Shown here one piece after another: positions 33,154-42,814 of a stretch of DNA of 45,157 nucleotides. Position 1 is the first letter of the stretch. Every line of letters begins with the position of its first letter. Source of the DNA: Aestuariivita sp. (GTDB lineage Bacteria > Pseudomonadota > Alphaproteobacteria > Rhodobacterales > Rhodobacteraceae); NCBI GenBank assembly GCA_026709985.1, contig JAPORY010000005.1:1-45157 (forward strand). The letters are read 5' to 3'. The notes beneath the pieces were generated by a model, which had not been told where the DNA came from, ran no database searches, and saw only the letters and a program-made list of their open reading frames with translations. The translations under genes and the position numbers were made by a program.

Positions 33154-34872
33154 CTACGTGCTCTCCCGGCCGCCTGCGAATTGTTCTTGCCAAAGGTCTC
33201 GCTGTTCATCGGAAATTTTCGAAAACAGAGGTCCGTTAACCTCGAATACATGACCTGGCTTTAGTGCCTTAAGCGCGGTGTCTAGATCTATAGGCCAAGT
33301 GGGAGTTGGTGCCTTCATGGCCGAGAGCAGCATTTTCGAAGCATTGGGAATAAAGGGTTCGGACAAGATCGCATAGAGGGGGATGAGATTAAGTGCTAAT
33401 CGAACTTGAACAGCGGCTTGAGTGGGATTGTCGCGAATTGTGACCCATGGTGCCACCTTTTGTAGGTACTCGTTACCCACTGCCCAGATCGCACGTAGTT
33501 CTTGAGCAGATTTTCGGATCTCAAGTCCTTCCATTGCAGCTTCATAGTTCGCAAGGCGGAGCGCCAGTTCCGAAATCACCTCGTTCTCGACAGGGCCGTA
33601 GCTGCCGCCGTCCGGAATCTTGTTGCCAAATTTTGACTGACAAAACTTGGTGATGCGACTCACAAAATTACCGAGGACGTCGGCGAGGTCTTTGTTAACC
33701 CCGGTTTGGAAGCTCTCCCAAGTAAACTCACTATCGGAGTTTTCGGGACAATTTGATAGCAGCCACCATCGCCAATTATCTGCTGGGAGCAGTGCGAGTG
33801 CTTGATCCATAAAGACGCCGCGACCTTCCGACGTCGAGAATTGTCCGCCATCATAGTTCAGATAATTGAAGGACTTAATATAGTCGACTCGTTTCCAAGG
33901 TTCGCCGGAACCAATGAGGGTTGCGGGAAAACTCAAGGTATGAAAGGGCACATTATCCTTACCCATAAATTGGGTATATCGGACATCGTCGGCGCCTTCA
34001 TCAAGTCGCCACCATCGTTTCCAATTTTCGCCTTCACCGCTGTCGACCCATTCCTGAGCGCAGGCGATGTATTCGATTGGCGCATCAAACCAAACGTAAA
34101 AGACTTTATCCTCCATTCCCGGCCAGGCTTTTGCGCCCCGCTTGACGGGGATACCCCAGTCTAAATCTCTGGTAATGCCGCGATCTTGTAAGCCGTTTCC
34201 ATCGTGCAGCCATTTTTTTGCGATTGAGGTTGTTAGGATTGGCCAGTCTGTTTGCTCGTCGATCCATTGATCAAGTTGTTCTTTGAGAGCGGATTGTCGA
34301 AGATACAAATGTTTTGTTTCTCTCATCGCAATGTCAGTTGAGCCAGAAATTGCGGAACGAGGATTGATAAGATCGGTGGGATTAAGCTGTTTGGTACAAT
34401 TTTCGCATTGATCGCCGCGTGCTCGTTCGTATCCACAAGCTGGGCAGATTCCAGCGATGTAGCGATCGGGCAAAAAGCGATTGTCAGTTACCGAGTAAAT
34501 TTGTGACTCCGTTACTTCATAAATTAAGCCAGCCGCGTGCAAGCGCCCAGCAAAGTGTTGGGTCAATTTGTGGTTTTGAGGGCTAGAGGAGCGTCCGAAG
34601 AAATCGAAGCTTAACCCGAAAGCATCGGCGAGTTCAGATTGAACCTTATGCATTTCACGACAATACTCTACCACTGGCACGTTGGCTGCGAGGGCTGCGA
34701 GTTCTGCGGGGGTTCCGTGTTCGTCAGTTGCGCAGAGGAATAAGACTTCGTTACCACGCGCCCGTTGATAACGAGCGTATAGATCAGCAGGTAACTGGCT
34801 GCCAATCAGATTTCCCAGATGCTTAATGCCGTTGATATACGGAATAGCAGAGGTAATTAAATGCCGAGCCAT
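33154..34872 (-). CDS. metG: Methionyl-tRNA synthetase (MetG)
   Basis: The 572-residue class Ia synthetase has the HIGH-type motif HLGN (18–21), a zinc knuckle with C143, C146, C156 and C159, the methionine-pocket region [10 protein letters not shown], and a KMSKS-type loop in the form FSTSEG (345–350), where the first Lys is replaced. It lacks a C-terminal EMAP-like dimer domain. It charges initiator and elongator tRNA-Met. The shortened KMSKS form (F-S-T-S) is common in this subgroup and not a sign of decay. It is convergent with the split tRNA-Leu. Confidence 0.95.
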   Translation of the reverse strand: MARHLITSAIPYINGIKHLGNLIGSQLPADLYARYQRARGNEVLFLCATDEHGTPAELAALAANVPVVEYCREMHKVQSELADAFGLSFDFFGRSSSPQNHKLTQHFAGRLHAAGLIYEVTESQIYSVTDNRFLPDRYIAGICPACGYERARGDQCENCTKQLNPTDLINPRSAISGSTDIAMRETKHLYLRQSALKEQLDQWIDEQTDWPILTTSIAKKWLHDGNGLQDRGITRDLDWGIPVKRGAKAWPGMEDKVFYVWFDAPIEYIACAQEWVDSGEGENWKRWWRLDEGADDVRYTQFMGKDNVPFHTLSFPATLIGSGEPWKRVDYIKSFNYLNYDGGQFSTSEGRGVFMDQALALLPADNWRWWLLSNCPENSDSEFTWESFQTGVNKDLADVLGNFVSRITKFCQSKFGNKIPDGGSYGPVENEVISELALRLANYEAAMEGLEIRKSAQELRAIWAVGNEYLQKVAPWVTIRDNPTQAAVQVRLALNLIPLYAILSEPFIPNASKMLLSAMKAPTPTWPIDLDTALKALKPGHVFEVNGPLFSKISDEQRDLWQEQFAGGREST

Positions 34873-35200
34873 GTGGGTACACCGAGCGAGCGAGTGAATT
34901 CATTGTTCAAGAGTTGCACTTCCCGCCAATCTAGTCAATTGACGACTTGCTGCTATGGTAAATTTGGTACGGTGAAGGGTTTCTTATTGCTAGCAGTTCA
35001 AATTAACAGCGGTTGGTCGGTTAGCTTCCGAGTGGGAGAGTTTCAGAAATATCCTCATTAAATCTGGCTGCGAGCAAAGGCGAGTGAATTGAGCAGTTTT
35101 AGCGGACAAGAATGCGACCAAAGTGTAAGATATGACATCTGCTTCGGCTGCCACCGAGTGTGCGGTGGTGACTGTTCATAATGGTTTGGGAGTGTGACAG
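34873..35200. other. 328-bp divergent gap between metG and the carnitine genes
   Basis: It should hold promoters for metG and for the BKACE–carnitine dehydrogenase operon. A 66-codon plus-strand frame (34861–35061) overlaps the metG start and is not credible. No operator was recognised and no regulator gene is adjacent. Confidence 0.4.
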
Positions 35201-36103
35201 ATGCCATTAGAAATGTCTCGTGAGGTATTTATTACCTGCGCAGTCACCGGATCGGGAAATACGCAAGACCGCAGCCGCAAAGTGCCCCGAAGCCCGAAAG
35301 AAATCGCGGATAGCGCGATTGAAGCGGCCAAGGCGGGTGCGGCGATTGTTCATTGTCATGTTCGCGATCCTGAGACAGGAGCACCCAGCCGGGAATTGGG
35401 GCTCTATCGGGAATTGACGGATCGAATTCGTGCCGCTGATATTGATATTATTCTCAATCTGACTGCGGGAATGGGTGGGGACTTGGTTTTTGGTTCAAGC
35501 CGCAATCCGTTGCCGCTATCCGCTTCTACTGACCTGATTGGCGCTGCGGAACGATTAGCTCATGTGGTCGAATGTCAGCCGGAAATTTGCACATTAGATT
35601 GCGGTACCATGAATTTTGCCGAAGCTGATTATGTGATGACCAATACCCCGGGCATGCTGACGGCAATGGCTGGTATCATTAAGGAATGTGGCATTTTGCC
35701 GGAGTTGGAGGCCTTCGATACTGGTCACCTGTGGTACGCGAAGCGGCTGGTACAATCGGGTGTGTTGTCGAAGCCGGCGCTTGTGCAGTTATGCATGGGC
35801 GTTCCATGGGGAGCACCTGATGATTTGAATACATTCATTGCGATGGTCAATAATGTACCGAAAGATTGGACATTTTCGGCGTTTTCGCTCGGACGTAATC
35901 AAATGCCGTATGTCGCGATGTCGGTGCTAGCAGGTGGGAATGTACGCGTTGGCCTTGAGGATAATTTGTGGCTTGAAAAGGGTGTTTTAGCGGAAAATTG
36001 GCAATTGGTCGAACGAGCTCAAAGAATAATTGAGAGTCTTGGCTGCCGGGTAATGGAACCGGATGAAGTCCGCACGAAGCTCAAGCTAAACAAGACAATG
36101 TAA
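35201..36103 (+). CDS. BKACE-family enzyme, probable 3-dehydrocarnitine:acetyl-CoA transferase
   Basis: The 300-residue TIM-barrel protein has BKACE (DUF849) marks: an N-terminal FITCAVTGSG, the zinc ligands in IVHCHVRDP (H51, H53), LNLTAGMGGD, TLDCGTMNF, ELEAFDTGH and GGNVRVGLEDN. BKACE enzymes cleave beta-keto acids with acetyl-CoA. Because the carnitine dehydrogenase gene follows after 10 bases, the likely substrate is 3-dehydrocarnitine, giving acetoacetate and betainyl-CoA. The substrate rests on context, since several BKACE activities share these motifs. ATG 35201 has GGAG eight bases upstream. Confidence 0.9.
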   Translation: MPLEMSREVFITCAVTGSGNTQDRSRKVPRSPKEIADSAIEAAKAGAAIVHCHVRDPETGAPSRELGLYRELTDRIRAADIDIILNLTAGMGGDLVFGSSRNPLPLSASTDLIGAAERLAHVVECQPEICTLDCGTMNFAEADYVMTNTPGMLTAMAGIIKECGILPELEAFDTGHLWYAKRLVQSGVLSKPALVQLCMGVPWGAPDDLNTFIAMVNNVPKDWTFSAFSLGRNQMPYVAMSVLAGGNVRVGLEDNLWLEKGVLAENWQLVERAQRIIESLGCRVMEPDEVRTKLKLNKTM

Positions 36104-36113
36104 CCGAAGACAG

Positions 36114-37634
36114 ATGTCGGCGGGCAAGCTGCCGACAAACATTATTTGCGATGTTCGGAGTTATACCTTGACGACTGTGGCTGGAATAATTGGAGCGGGG
36201 GTGATTGGAGGCGGTTGGGCCGCTCGTTTCCTCCTGAGTGGTTGGGATGTCAAGATATTTGATCCCGATCCTGCGGCCAGAGAAAAAGTCCAGAGCATTT
36301 TGAAAAATGCTCGACGAACTATGCCGAGTTTATCCGACGAAGTGATACCAAGGGAGGGCAACCTTACTTTTCATACCAATATCGGCGATACAGTAGCCGA
36401 GACTGACTGGATCCAAGAGAGTGTGCCGGAGCGGCTTGAGGTTAAGCAACAGACTCTTGAGCAAATACAGTCGTTAAGTACTGGAATAATCGGTTCTTCG
36501 AGTTCGGGGTTTACTCCCTCAGCTTTACAAAAATTGGCTGTTGACCCGACGAGGGTTGTCGTTACGCATCCCTTTAATCCTGTCTATTTATTACCGCTTG
36601 TTGAGTTGGTCACGAATTCTGTAACCGGTGAGGAGATCATTCGACGGGCAAAAGCGGTGCTTCGAGATGTTGGAATGCATGTTCTCCATCTGACGAATGA
36701 AATAGACGCCCATATTGCCGACCGCTTGCTTGAAGCCGTTTGGCGAGAGGCGTTGTGGCTTATCAAGGATGACATTGCGACGACAAAGGAAGTTGATGAG
36801 GCGATTTGCTTTGGCTTTGGCCTGCGATGGGCTCAGATGGGACTCTTTGAGACTTATCGGCTCGCTGGTGGTGATCAGGGAATGCGCCATTTCTTGACTC
36901 AGTTTGGACCTACTTTGAAGTGGCCTTGGAGCCGGTTGATCGACGTTCCCGAGTTTGATCAGGAATTAATCGATAAAATCGTTAGTCAATCAGAGGAGCA
37001 GTCCGGGCAAGCGACAGTTCGCGAGATGGAGCAGATTCGGGACGACAACCTTGTCGGAATATTGCGCGGTCTCAAAGCGAATGGCTGGGGCGCTGGCGCT
37101 CTGCTGAACAGAATTGACGCCGAGAAACGACAGCGTTCGGCATTACCAACCTGCCTTGACGATATTTCGGACTTAATTCAACCGATTTTGGTACTTGATC
37201 GAATCGTACCAGTAGATTGGGTAGATTATAATGGTCGCATGACGGAACATCGGTATCTTGATGCCTTCAGTCGAGCAACCGATTATTTCCTTGCGTTGAT
37301 TGGTTGTGATGATGCTTATGTATCGGTTGGAAACAGCTATTTTACTGTTGAAACGCATCTTCGACACTTGCACGAGGTGCTCGTTGGTGAGCGCATCAAG
37401 GTTCGTACGCAAGTGTTGTTTGGACAGGGTAAGAAGCTACATTTGTTTCACAGCATGTGTCGTGATGACAATTTGATTGCGACGGGCGAACATTTGTTAG
37501 TTCATACGTCATTGTCTTCGAGGCAGTCGTCACTTCCGAGTTTGCCGGTTCAGCAAAATCTTGCTGGGGTTGCCGCTGCTCATCGGAAGCTACCTCGTCC
37601 TGAAGGTGCTGGAGCGTCTGTACGGCTCGCATAG
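36114..37634 (+). CDS. cdhA: L-carnitine dehydrogenase fused to a betainyl-CoA thioesterase domain
   Basis: The 506-residue protein is a two-part fusion. Residues 20–325 form a 3-hydroxyacyl-CoA-dehydrogenase-like NAD+ enzyme (GIIGAGVIGGGWAARFL; acidic D50 after strand two; THPFNPVYLLPLVELV with H152; helical domain to about 325). Residues 355–475 form a 4HBT hotdog thioesterase (VPVDWVDYNGRMTEHRYLDAF, then HLRHLHEVLVGERI). The first part oxidises carnitine to 3-dehydrocarnitine; the second would release glycine betaine from betainyl-CoA. TTG 36168, with GGAG seven bases upstream, is a strong alternative start and gives the more usual N-terminus. It lies 10 bases after the BKACE gene. Confidence 0.9.
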   Translation: MSAGKLPTNIICDVRSYTLTTVAGIIGAGVIGGGWAARFLLSGWDVKIFDPDPAAREKVQSILKNARRTMPSLSDEVIPREGNLTFHTNIGDTVAETDWIQESVPERLEVKQQTLEQIQSLSTGIIGSSSSGFTPSALQKLAVDPTRVVVTHPFNPVYLLPLVELVTNSVTGEEIIRRAKAVLRDVGMHVLHLTNEIDAHIADRLLEAVWREALWLIKDDIATTKEVDEAICFGFGLRWAQMGLFETYRLAGGDQGMRHFLTQFGPTLKWPWSRLIDVPEFDQELIDKIVSQSEEQSGQATVREMEQIRDDNLVGILRGLKANGWGAGALLNRIDAEKRQRSALPTCLDDISDLIQPILVLDRIVPVDWVDYNGRMTEHRYLDAFSRATDYFLALIGCDDAYVSVGNSYFTVETHLRHLHEVLVGERIKVRTQVLFGQGKKLHLFHSMCRDDNLIATGEHLLVHTSLSSRQSSLPSLPVQQNLAGVAAAHRKLPRPEGAGASVRLA

Positions 37635-37944
37635 GTTCTTACCGCCACAGCGCCCTGTTGCCAAAGAATAGCCTTTGTTGGGGGTACTGATTTCGTTGCA
37701 AGAGCATTGAGATAAGTCAGATCTCGGATCTTGGTGTAACCTGACATTATCAGAATTTGAGCCTTGGCGGTTTTCTTATTGCTGCAAATCTGACTTCGTG
37801 GAACACCGACATGAAGCCCTTGGAAGGTATCGCGCATCCGTGAATAGAAACTCAACTTGAGCGCTTCATGACTGATATTTCAGGTGTTTTGATCAGAAAT
37901 GACAGGCGTGAGCGTACCTCAAAAGAAGGGACAATCACCGAAGA
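37635..37944. other. 310-bp convergent gap
   Basis: This lies between the ends of the carnitine operon and the minus-strand GST gene. No gene, RNA or clear terminator is seen. Confidence 0.4.
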
Positions 37945-38571
37945 TCAAATTAACCCCTCTTGTTGAGCGCGAATTACCGAGGGGCGCTTGAGCATTTCCT
38001 CTTGGAAAGAGTTAAATTTGGGGTAATTCTCGATTGTGACTCCATCAACTTCCAGCCAGTTGGACATGATGAAGAGGTAAGGGTCGGCAATCGTTATCGC
38101 ATCCCCCATCACATAGGGACCATGAATGATATTTGACTCAATAAAGGCAGCACTCTCAGCCATGGTTTCGGAGACCTTGGATTTCATATCGTCCCATGAA
38201 GATTGCTCATTCGCCCATCGATGTCCGCGCACACCGTGCGCATGATTAACGTGCATTGTGGTGGCCAAGTACGACATTGAGCTACGCATTTGGGCAGCGG
38301 CGAAAGGATCTTTTGGAATGAGCGAAGGTTGAGATCCGAGTGACGCTATGTATTCGAGGATAGCGGTGGTTTCGGTGATGATTCCGTGTGGTGTATCAAG
38401 TGTTGGAACACGACCTTTCGGATTTATTACCAGATAAGCGGAACTACGCTGTTCCGTTTTTGCGAAATCAACGCGAACTGGCTCAAAGGCAACGTCGGTC
38501 TCAAACATCAAGATAATCGCTGCACCAGCAACGGTTTTGGGTGCGTAATGTAGTTTCATTGTGTCCATCAT
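37945..38571 (-). CDS. Glutathione S-transferase family protein
   Basis: The 208-residue protein has a thioredoxin-like N-terminal domain (MKLHYAPKTVAGAAIILMFE, VNPKGRVPTLDTPHGIITETTAILEYIA with the cis-Pro and the glutathione-binding E-T/S pair) and an all-helical C-terminal domain (YVMGDAITIADPYLFIMSNWL, the N-capping Asp signature). It conjugates or reduces substrates with glutathione; the exact class is unclear, nearest to beta/theta types. ATG 38571 or the ATG four codons later could be the start. It stands alone on the minus strand, at the edge of the second decayed cluster. Confidence 0.9.
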   Translation of the reverse strand: MMDTMKLHYAPKTVAGAAIILMFETDVAFEPVRVDFAKTEQRSSAYLVINPKGRVPTLDTPHGIITETTAILEYIASLGSQPSLIPKDPFAAAQMRSSMSYLATTMHVNHAHGVRGHRWANEQSSWDDMKSKVSETMAESAAFIESNIIHGPYVMGDAITIADPYLFIMSNWLEVDGVTIENYPKFNSFQEEMLKRPSVIRAQQEGLI

Positions 38572-38650
38572 GTTCTCACTTTTTGGCAGTAAAGCCCGAG
38601 TTCAGGCCATTCCGAATTAAATTACTGCAAGACGCTTGTATGCTCCATGT

Positions 38651-39200
38651 TTAACACTCGTGATCGGATTCTTTGCGATCACCCCAAGTATAATCCCACT
38701 GCAACGTTTCCTCTAGCGGTATCACTTTCAGAGTTAGTTTCGACTCAATATTGATCTGGTTATGATTTTTCACGTTTCTTTCAAAGCCCCTTAAAATATT
38801 CTTCCCGTCCGGGAACGAAATACCAGATCGATATCTTCCAACAATCATCCCCCATTCCGATCCCCAGCCAATGGTTTAGGCTCGCACGGATATTATCCGA
38901 ATTGTCGCGGTATTCGATTATCTTTTCTCGGAGTTTGAGCCAACACTTGTCTCAAGTTACTTCGCAAACGAGTATTTGTTTGTCCTTTGGTCGAACCGCG
39001 AGAATGTCAGGCCATTTGTATGGTTCCCTTATTCTAGGATTCGGACCAATGCCAATCAGGTATTGCGGCGCGACCAAAGTTTTACCATCCGCGACGAGCC
39101 AAGTTGCAACAGTTTCTTCAGCTTGTATGTGTACGTCCATATCGTCAACCCTAGGCGGCCCGAGTTCTAGTTTGTTGGCGATTATCTGAATAAACCACCT
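38651..39200 (-). pseudogene. Decayed protein gene, possibly nuclease-related
   Basis: On the minus strand a frame is open from 39200 and reads IIANKLELGPPRVDD, MDVHIQAEETVATWLVADGK, APQYLIGIGPNPR, WPDILAVRPKDKQILVCEVT. It stops at 38952 (TGA) but continues in frame as KLREKIIEYRDNSDNIRASL and WYFVPGREE, then needs a frameshift to go on as ILRGFERNVKNHNQINIES and end at 38651. One nonsense codon and one frameshift are thus implied. The WPDILAV...ILVCEVT pattern recalls a PD-(D/E)xK nuclease core but has Thr in place of Lys, so function is uncertain. It lies beside the broken DNA methyltransferase. Confidence 0.6.
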
Positions 39201-39474
39201 CTAGGATATAGACAAGCGGCGATAGAACACCAAGTGCCATTGGCAGACACCAATAGTTGGCAATGGAGCAGAAGCCGCACGGAATGAAGCCGTCCCTTCT
39301 CCCAGTGGATGGAGTAAAGATTCGGTGCCCGCGGAACAGCTGCTAGTCATCTGACCACATCGCAATCGCTGTCGCCGTCACATTGCTTGCCGTCCATATG
39401 CGGGCATTGCGCAAACCGGCATTCCCTTTTCTGGTCCCCCGGCGCGGTAAGAATTTTATCAAACAGTTCGTAGA

Positions 39475-40507
39475 CTACAGGCACAGCTCGGACTTCACAC
39501 TTAACGCGACGGTCATTGCTAATGGCGGCGGAACGGCGTTGGCAACCTGCCTGTGTTGATCAAGGTTTTTGACTACGCTCGTTCGTCACCGAATCGGCCC
39601 CTCAAGGACATGCTTGTCGGGAAAACTTTGCAGCCGAGTGGCTTCCCGCGGCGTGATATGGCGATCTTCGGTAGGGTGATATAGTGCTTCGCCACGGTGG
39701 AGCGTATGTGAAGGTTTGCTTCTGTCGAGACGGCGGAACTTGGTTGAATCTTTTGGTGTCAATCGCTGTACAGTATCGGGCGGTGCACCTTTAGTCTTTG
39801 AAAGCCAAAGACCTTCTGGCACGAAAGAAATCCGGTATCTGTCTCTGTCAGGCGTTACGTCAACATGGTTGGGTGCGAGAAGCTTGCAGCCAATCCTAAC
39901 GGCCATGGGCGATCTGGCAAGCGCATCGCCAGCAGTTACTGCGCATAGATTCGACGCAGGAAAAGCGTAAGCTTGCTCTTTGGGCACGGCGGCGATGATG
40001 GCCCGGTTACGTTGCTGCGGCACCGCTGTCATAGGCATTCAGAATACTTGCGCGTGTTTCGTAACCCACGGCCCAGAACGACTCCTGTATCAAGCCAAGG
40101 ACTGTCACGCTATTGGCCGCCTCGGCTTTGAGAAAGGCAGGTACCTGCTCCATCATGATAGCAGACGGCCTCAAAGCTTCCGCAAACCGCACCATTTCGA
40201 AGACAAGTTGGCCCCTCGGCTCGCAAAGCCCTCGCTTTCGGCCGATTTGGCTGAACGGCTAGCAAGGCGGTCCGCCGTGAAGAAGTGCAATATCTTGCTT
40301 CGCAAGGCCAAGGGTGTCCAGCGCAAGCTTCGGGTCAATCGCCCGTATATCAACCTGCCAAACCGCCGTCCTAGGCGGATTCCGGCGCAGCGTCGCCGCG
40401 CAATGAAGATCTGATTCAATCGCACAAACGTTTTCAAATCCGGCTTTTGTAACGCCGATATCCATGCCGCCAGTTCCCGAAAACAGGCATATGACCTTCA
40501 GTCTCAT
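39475..40507 (-). pseudogene. Cytosine-C5 DNA methyltransferase, broken by two nonsense codons and a frameshift
   Basis: The minus strand reads the m5C methyltransferase motifs in order: motif I LFSGTGGMD, motif IV GGPPC at 40262, then a TAG where the PCQ glutamine belongs (CAG to TAG), continuing in frame as PFSQIGRKRGLCEPRG and MMEQVPAF (motif VI, E-x-V). Near 40020–40040 a frameshift follows NAYD; the next frame gives VPQQRNRAIIAAV (motif VIII) and the tail RHITPREATRLQSFPD (motif IX). TGA at 39586 (CGA to TGA) interrupts it before QVANAVPPPLA (motif X). The original length was about 340 codons. No active enzyme can be made. Confidence 0.92.
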
Positions 40508-40509
40508 AC

Positions 40510-40990
40510 TCTCGTCCAGTTATGCAGCCGATTACCGGCCTTCAAAGCTTTGTATGTCAAGTGCTTGCTTTCCACTCTGGTGGTCTGGCGAATCGTGTCC
40601 TGATGCCGCGAGTCATTGCCCCGACCAACTCGGTCACGAAGTGGCCAAATTGTTTCTTGCTGAATTTGTTTAACGTGCTGTTATTACTGCTGGTCTCCAG
40701 ATACGGGATGACGACCCAAGTTCGTTAACCCAGCTTACTTGACTGCATCACGGTCCAAGTTTTGACGCTGCAAAGCGGCTTGCCAGAGTATGCCTGACAT
40801 CGGTGCGCCATCAATTTATCGATAACGCCAAGTTGGACCTCGGCACTGCCGCAGCACGGGCAGCGATGTCGTCGAACCAAACAGTCCCTTCGATCCGGCG
40901 GCGGGCCGCTTCGCTGTGGCAAATGTTGTGAACAGATCAATAAGGTTGACGCCTTTGCGGCAATGTTTGCTGTGGGTTGTGTGCGCCATG
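40510..40990 (-). mobile_element. Remnant of an IS1595-type transposase with an internal deletion
   Basis: Across three minus-strand frames (41000 down to 40732) the N-terminal part can be pieced together: NLIDLFTTF, EAARRRIEGTVWFDDI, then a zinc ribbon RCPCCGSAEVQ and RCQAYSGKPLCSVKTWTVMQSSKLG. That is the usual start of IS1595-family transposases. Below 40732 come fragments like the C-terminus (KKQFGHFVTELVG, RHQDTIRQ, HLTYKALKAGNRL). The DDE core between them, well over 100 codons, is missing. No terminal inverted repeats were recognised. It ends next to the methyltransferase start. Confidence 0.65.
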
Positions 40991-41010
40991 ACAGGGATCA
41001 TTCTTCTCAA

Positions 41011-41349
41011 TCCTCACTAGCGGCATTTTACCGTTTTCATCAACTCAACAATGGCCTTATTCCCACCGACTTAGACCCGCTTGGCAGAAACAAAAAACCA
41101 GAATACGTGCAGCTTCGGAAACTGGTTATCGCGTCTACATTTATTTTCAGTCTGATCCATAGTCACACATCACGGCGGCACTTTGGTTGTTGCGTATGGC
41201 CTGTCGCTGGCGGAGAAAAATGCGATCAATACTTGTTGCGAGGGGCAAAATTAAATTACAGCGTTTGAGGCAACTGAATCATTGACCAATTCCAATGCCC
41301 TCTATCTGATTACTAGTTGTAGTAAGCCAAAATTGTGGAGCAATAGCTC
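41011..41349. other. 339-bp gap after the IS remnant
   Basis: No supported gene. It should contain the promoter of the transporter at 41350; GGAG at about 41337 is the ribosome site of that gene. A 101-codon plus-strand frame ending at 41268 has no recognisable content. Confidence 0.35.
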
Positions 41350-42258
41350 TTGAACTTATGGGTCCTCTTTACGATTTCTGCGGCTCTATTTCAAACCGTC
41401 CGCTTCGTTCTGCAAAAATTACTTAGTTCGGCTGACAGGGCTCTCTCGGTCGCCGGCGCAACTTTCTCGCGTTTTGTCTATTCGTTTCCGATTGTTTGGG
41501 GCATCGTCGCGGTTTTCCTATATCTATATGGCTTCGAGCTACCGCGGTTTTCCTCATGGTTCGCGGTATATGTCATCCTCGGTGGATTGGCACAAATTTT
41601 CGCGACGGTTTTGGTACTTCAGTTATTCAAACTGAGGAATTTCGCTGTTGGTATTACGCTCAAAAAAACTGAGGCCATATTAGCGGCGTTCGTTGGGATA
41701 CTGATACTAAGTGAAGGGGTGAGCTTGCTCGGTTTTGTTGCGATCTTGCTCGGTTCAGTCGGAGTGATTTTGTTGACAAAGAATCCAATTTCCGGTGGGG
41801 TCTTTGAAGCTGGTCTTTCGAGAAAGTCGGCGGCCTACGGGTTGGGAGCAGGCGCTTTGTTTGCTCTATCGGCCGTAATGTATCGAGGAGCAACGCTAGA
41901 GTTAGACCAAGAACTGCTGCTTATTCGTGCGGGTCTCACGCTGACAGCGGTGATTACTTGGCAAACTTTGATAATGGCTGCGTGGCTGTTGTATTTTGAT
42001 CCGCATGAGGTGAAAGCTGTTTGGGATGCACGTCGGCGAGCATTGTGGGTCGGATTGACAAGCGTATGCGGATCATTTTGCTGGTTCGCTGCCTTCGCGT
42101 TACAGACGGCCGCTTATGTGAAAGCGCTGGGACAGGTAGAACTGTTGTTTGGCTTTCTAGCCTCCGTGTTATTCTTCCGAGAAAAGATAACGATATATGA
42201 AGGCTTAGGGATGACTATTTTGCTCGGATCGATTCTGCTACTCTTGCTCGTCATCTAG
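41350..42258 (+). CDS. EamA/DMT-superfamily transporter
   Basis: The 302-residue protein has about ten membrane helices in two repeated EamA halves. The first half holds LKLRNFAVGITLKKTEAILAAFVGILILSE and the second KALGQVELLFGFLASVLFFREKITIYEGLGM, the paired re-entrant signatures of the family. It probably exports or imports a small metabolite; the substrate cannot be inferred from sequence or neighbours. The start is TTG at 41350 (protein MNLWVLFTISAALFQT), supported by GGAG nine bases upstream. It lies just beyond the decayed cluster and looks intact. Confidence 0.87.
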   Translation: MNLWVLFTISAALFQTVRFVLQKLLSSADRALSVAGATFSRFVYSFPIVWGIVAVFLYLYGFELPRFSSWFAVYVILGGLAQIFATVLVLQLFKLRNFAVGITLKKTEAILAAFVGILILSEGVSLLGFVAILLGSVGVILLTKNPISGGVFEAGLSRKSAAYGLGAGALFALSAVMYRGATLELDQELLLIRAGLTLTAVITWQTLIMAAWLLYFDPHEVKAVWDARRRALWVGLTSVCGSFCWFAAFALQTAAYVKALGQVELLFGFLASVLFFREKITIYEGLGMTILLGSILLLLLVI

Positions 42259-42448
42259 TACTGGAGATGACAGAGATTCGAAGCCGGCTTACATCTGCGG
42301 AATACAGGTTTGAATAACAGGAGAACGAAACAATTTAGCGTTGGAGTCGCTAATTGATAAAGCTTATGCGAAGGAATAGTTCATTATGTGCAAGCTTCGT
42401 CTAGCTACACGATAGTCTCATTCGACTTGGTATCAGGTCAAGAAATGA

Positions 42449-42814
42449 TCAATTTGTCGGAATTGAAAGGGCCCACTGCCGTCCATTTTTCTCATAGAGT
42501 ACTTCCTCTTCGGTAATATTGGCGATACGACCTCCGGCAAGAGCGTCGCCAACTTTCACCGTTTGCAACCGTCGGTACTGTAGTCGAAGAATCGCTCTTC
42601 TTTTGTCAGCACTTCCGAAAATTCCAATCAGATTGATTTGTTGTTGCTTAAGTGCCCGTTTTTGAGTTGCAATTGATGCGATTTTTGCAGGCGTAGGTTC
42701 GGTAACCTTCTCAGGCGCTTCTTTCACCCGTTTGTTCCTTTGAGTCGGCAGCGATGCTCGCTTGTGTTGGCGAGCATGATTTCTTGGGCGCGACTGCGGC
42801 AGGATTGCTTTCAT
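42449..42814 (-). CDS. Short protein with PilP/GspC-like C-terminal domain
   Basis: The 121-residue protein has a very basic N-terminal half (RPRNHARQHKRASLPTQRNKR) and a C-terminal beta domain reading INLIGIFGSADKRRAILRLQYRR, VKVGDALAGGRIANITEEEVLYEKNGR. That resembles the HR/PilP-type domain of secretion and pilus assembly proteins, also found at the C-terminus of longer Rhodobacterales proteins. Here no membrane anchor or long upstream domain exists, and GGAG eight bases before ATG 42814 marks a genuine short gene. It is either a compact version or the surviving end of a longer gene. No secretion genes are nearby. Confidence 0.55.
   Translation of the reverse strand: MKAILPQSRPRNHARQHKRASLPTQRNKRVKEAPEKVTEPTPAKIASIATQKRALKQQQINLIGIFGSADKRRAILRLQYRRLQTVKVGDALAGGRIANITEEEVLYEKNGRQWALSIPTN

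Noticed and set aside
34861-35061. A 66-codon plus-strand frame between metG and the BKACE gene
   Set aside because: It starts inside the metG start region, has no ribosome site and no family resemblance.
39980-40414. A 144-codon plus-strand frame, very basic
   Set aside because: It is antisense to the methyltransferase remnant, whose motifs read clearly on the minus strand.
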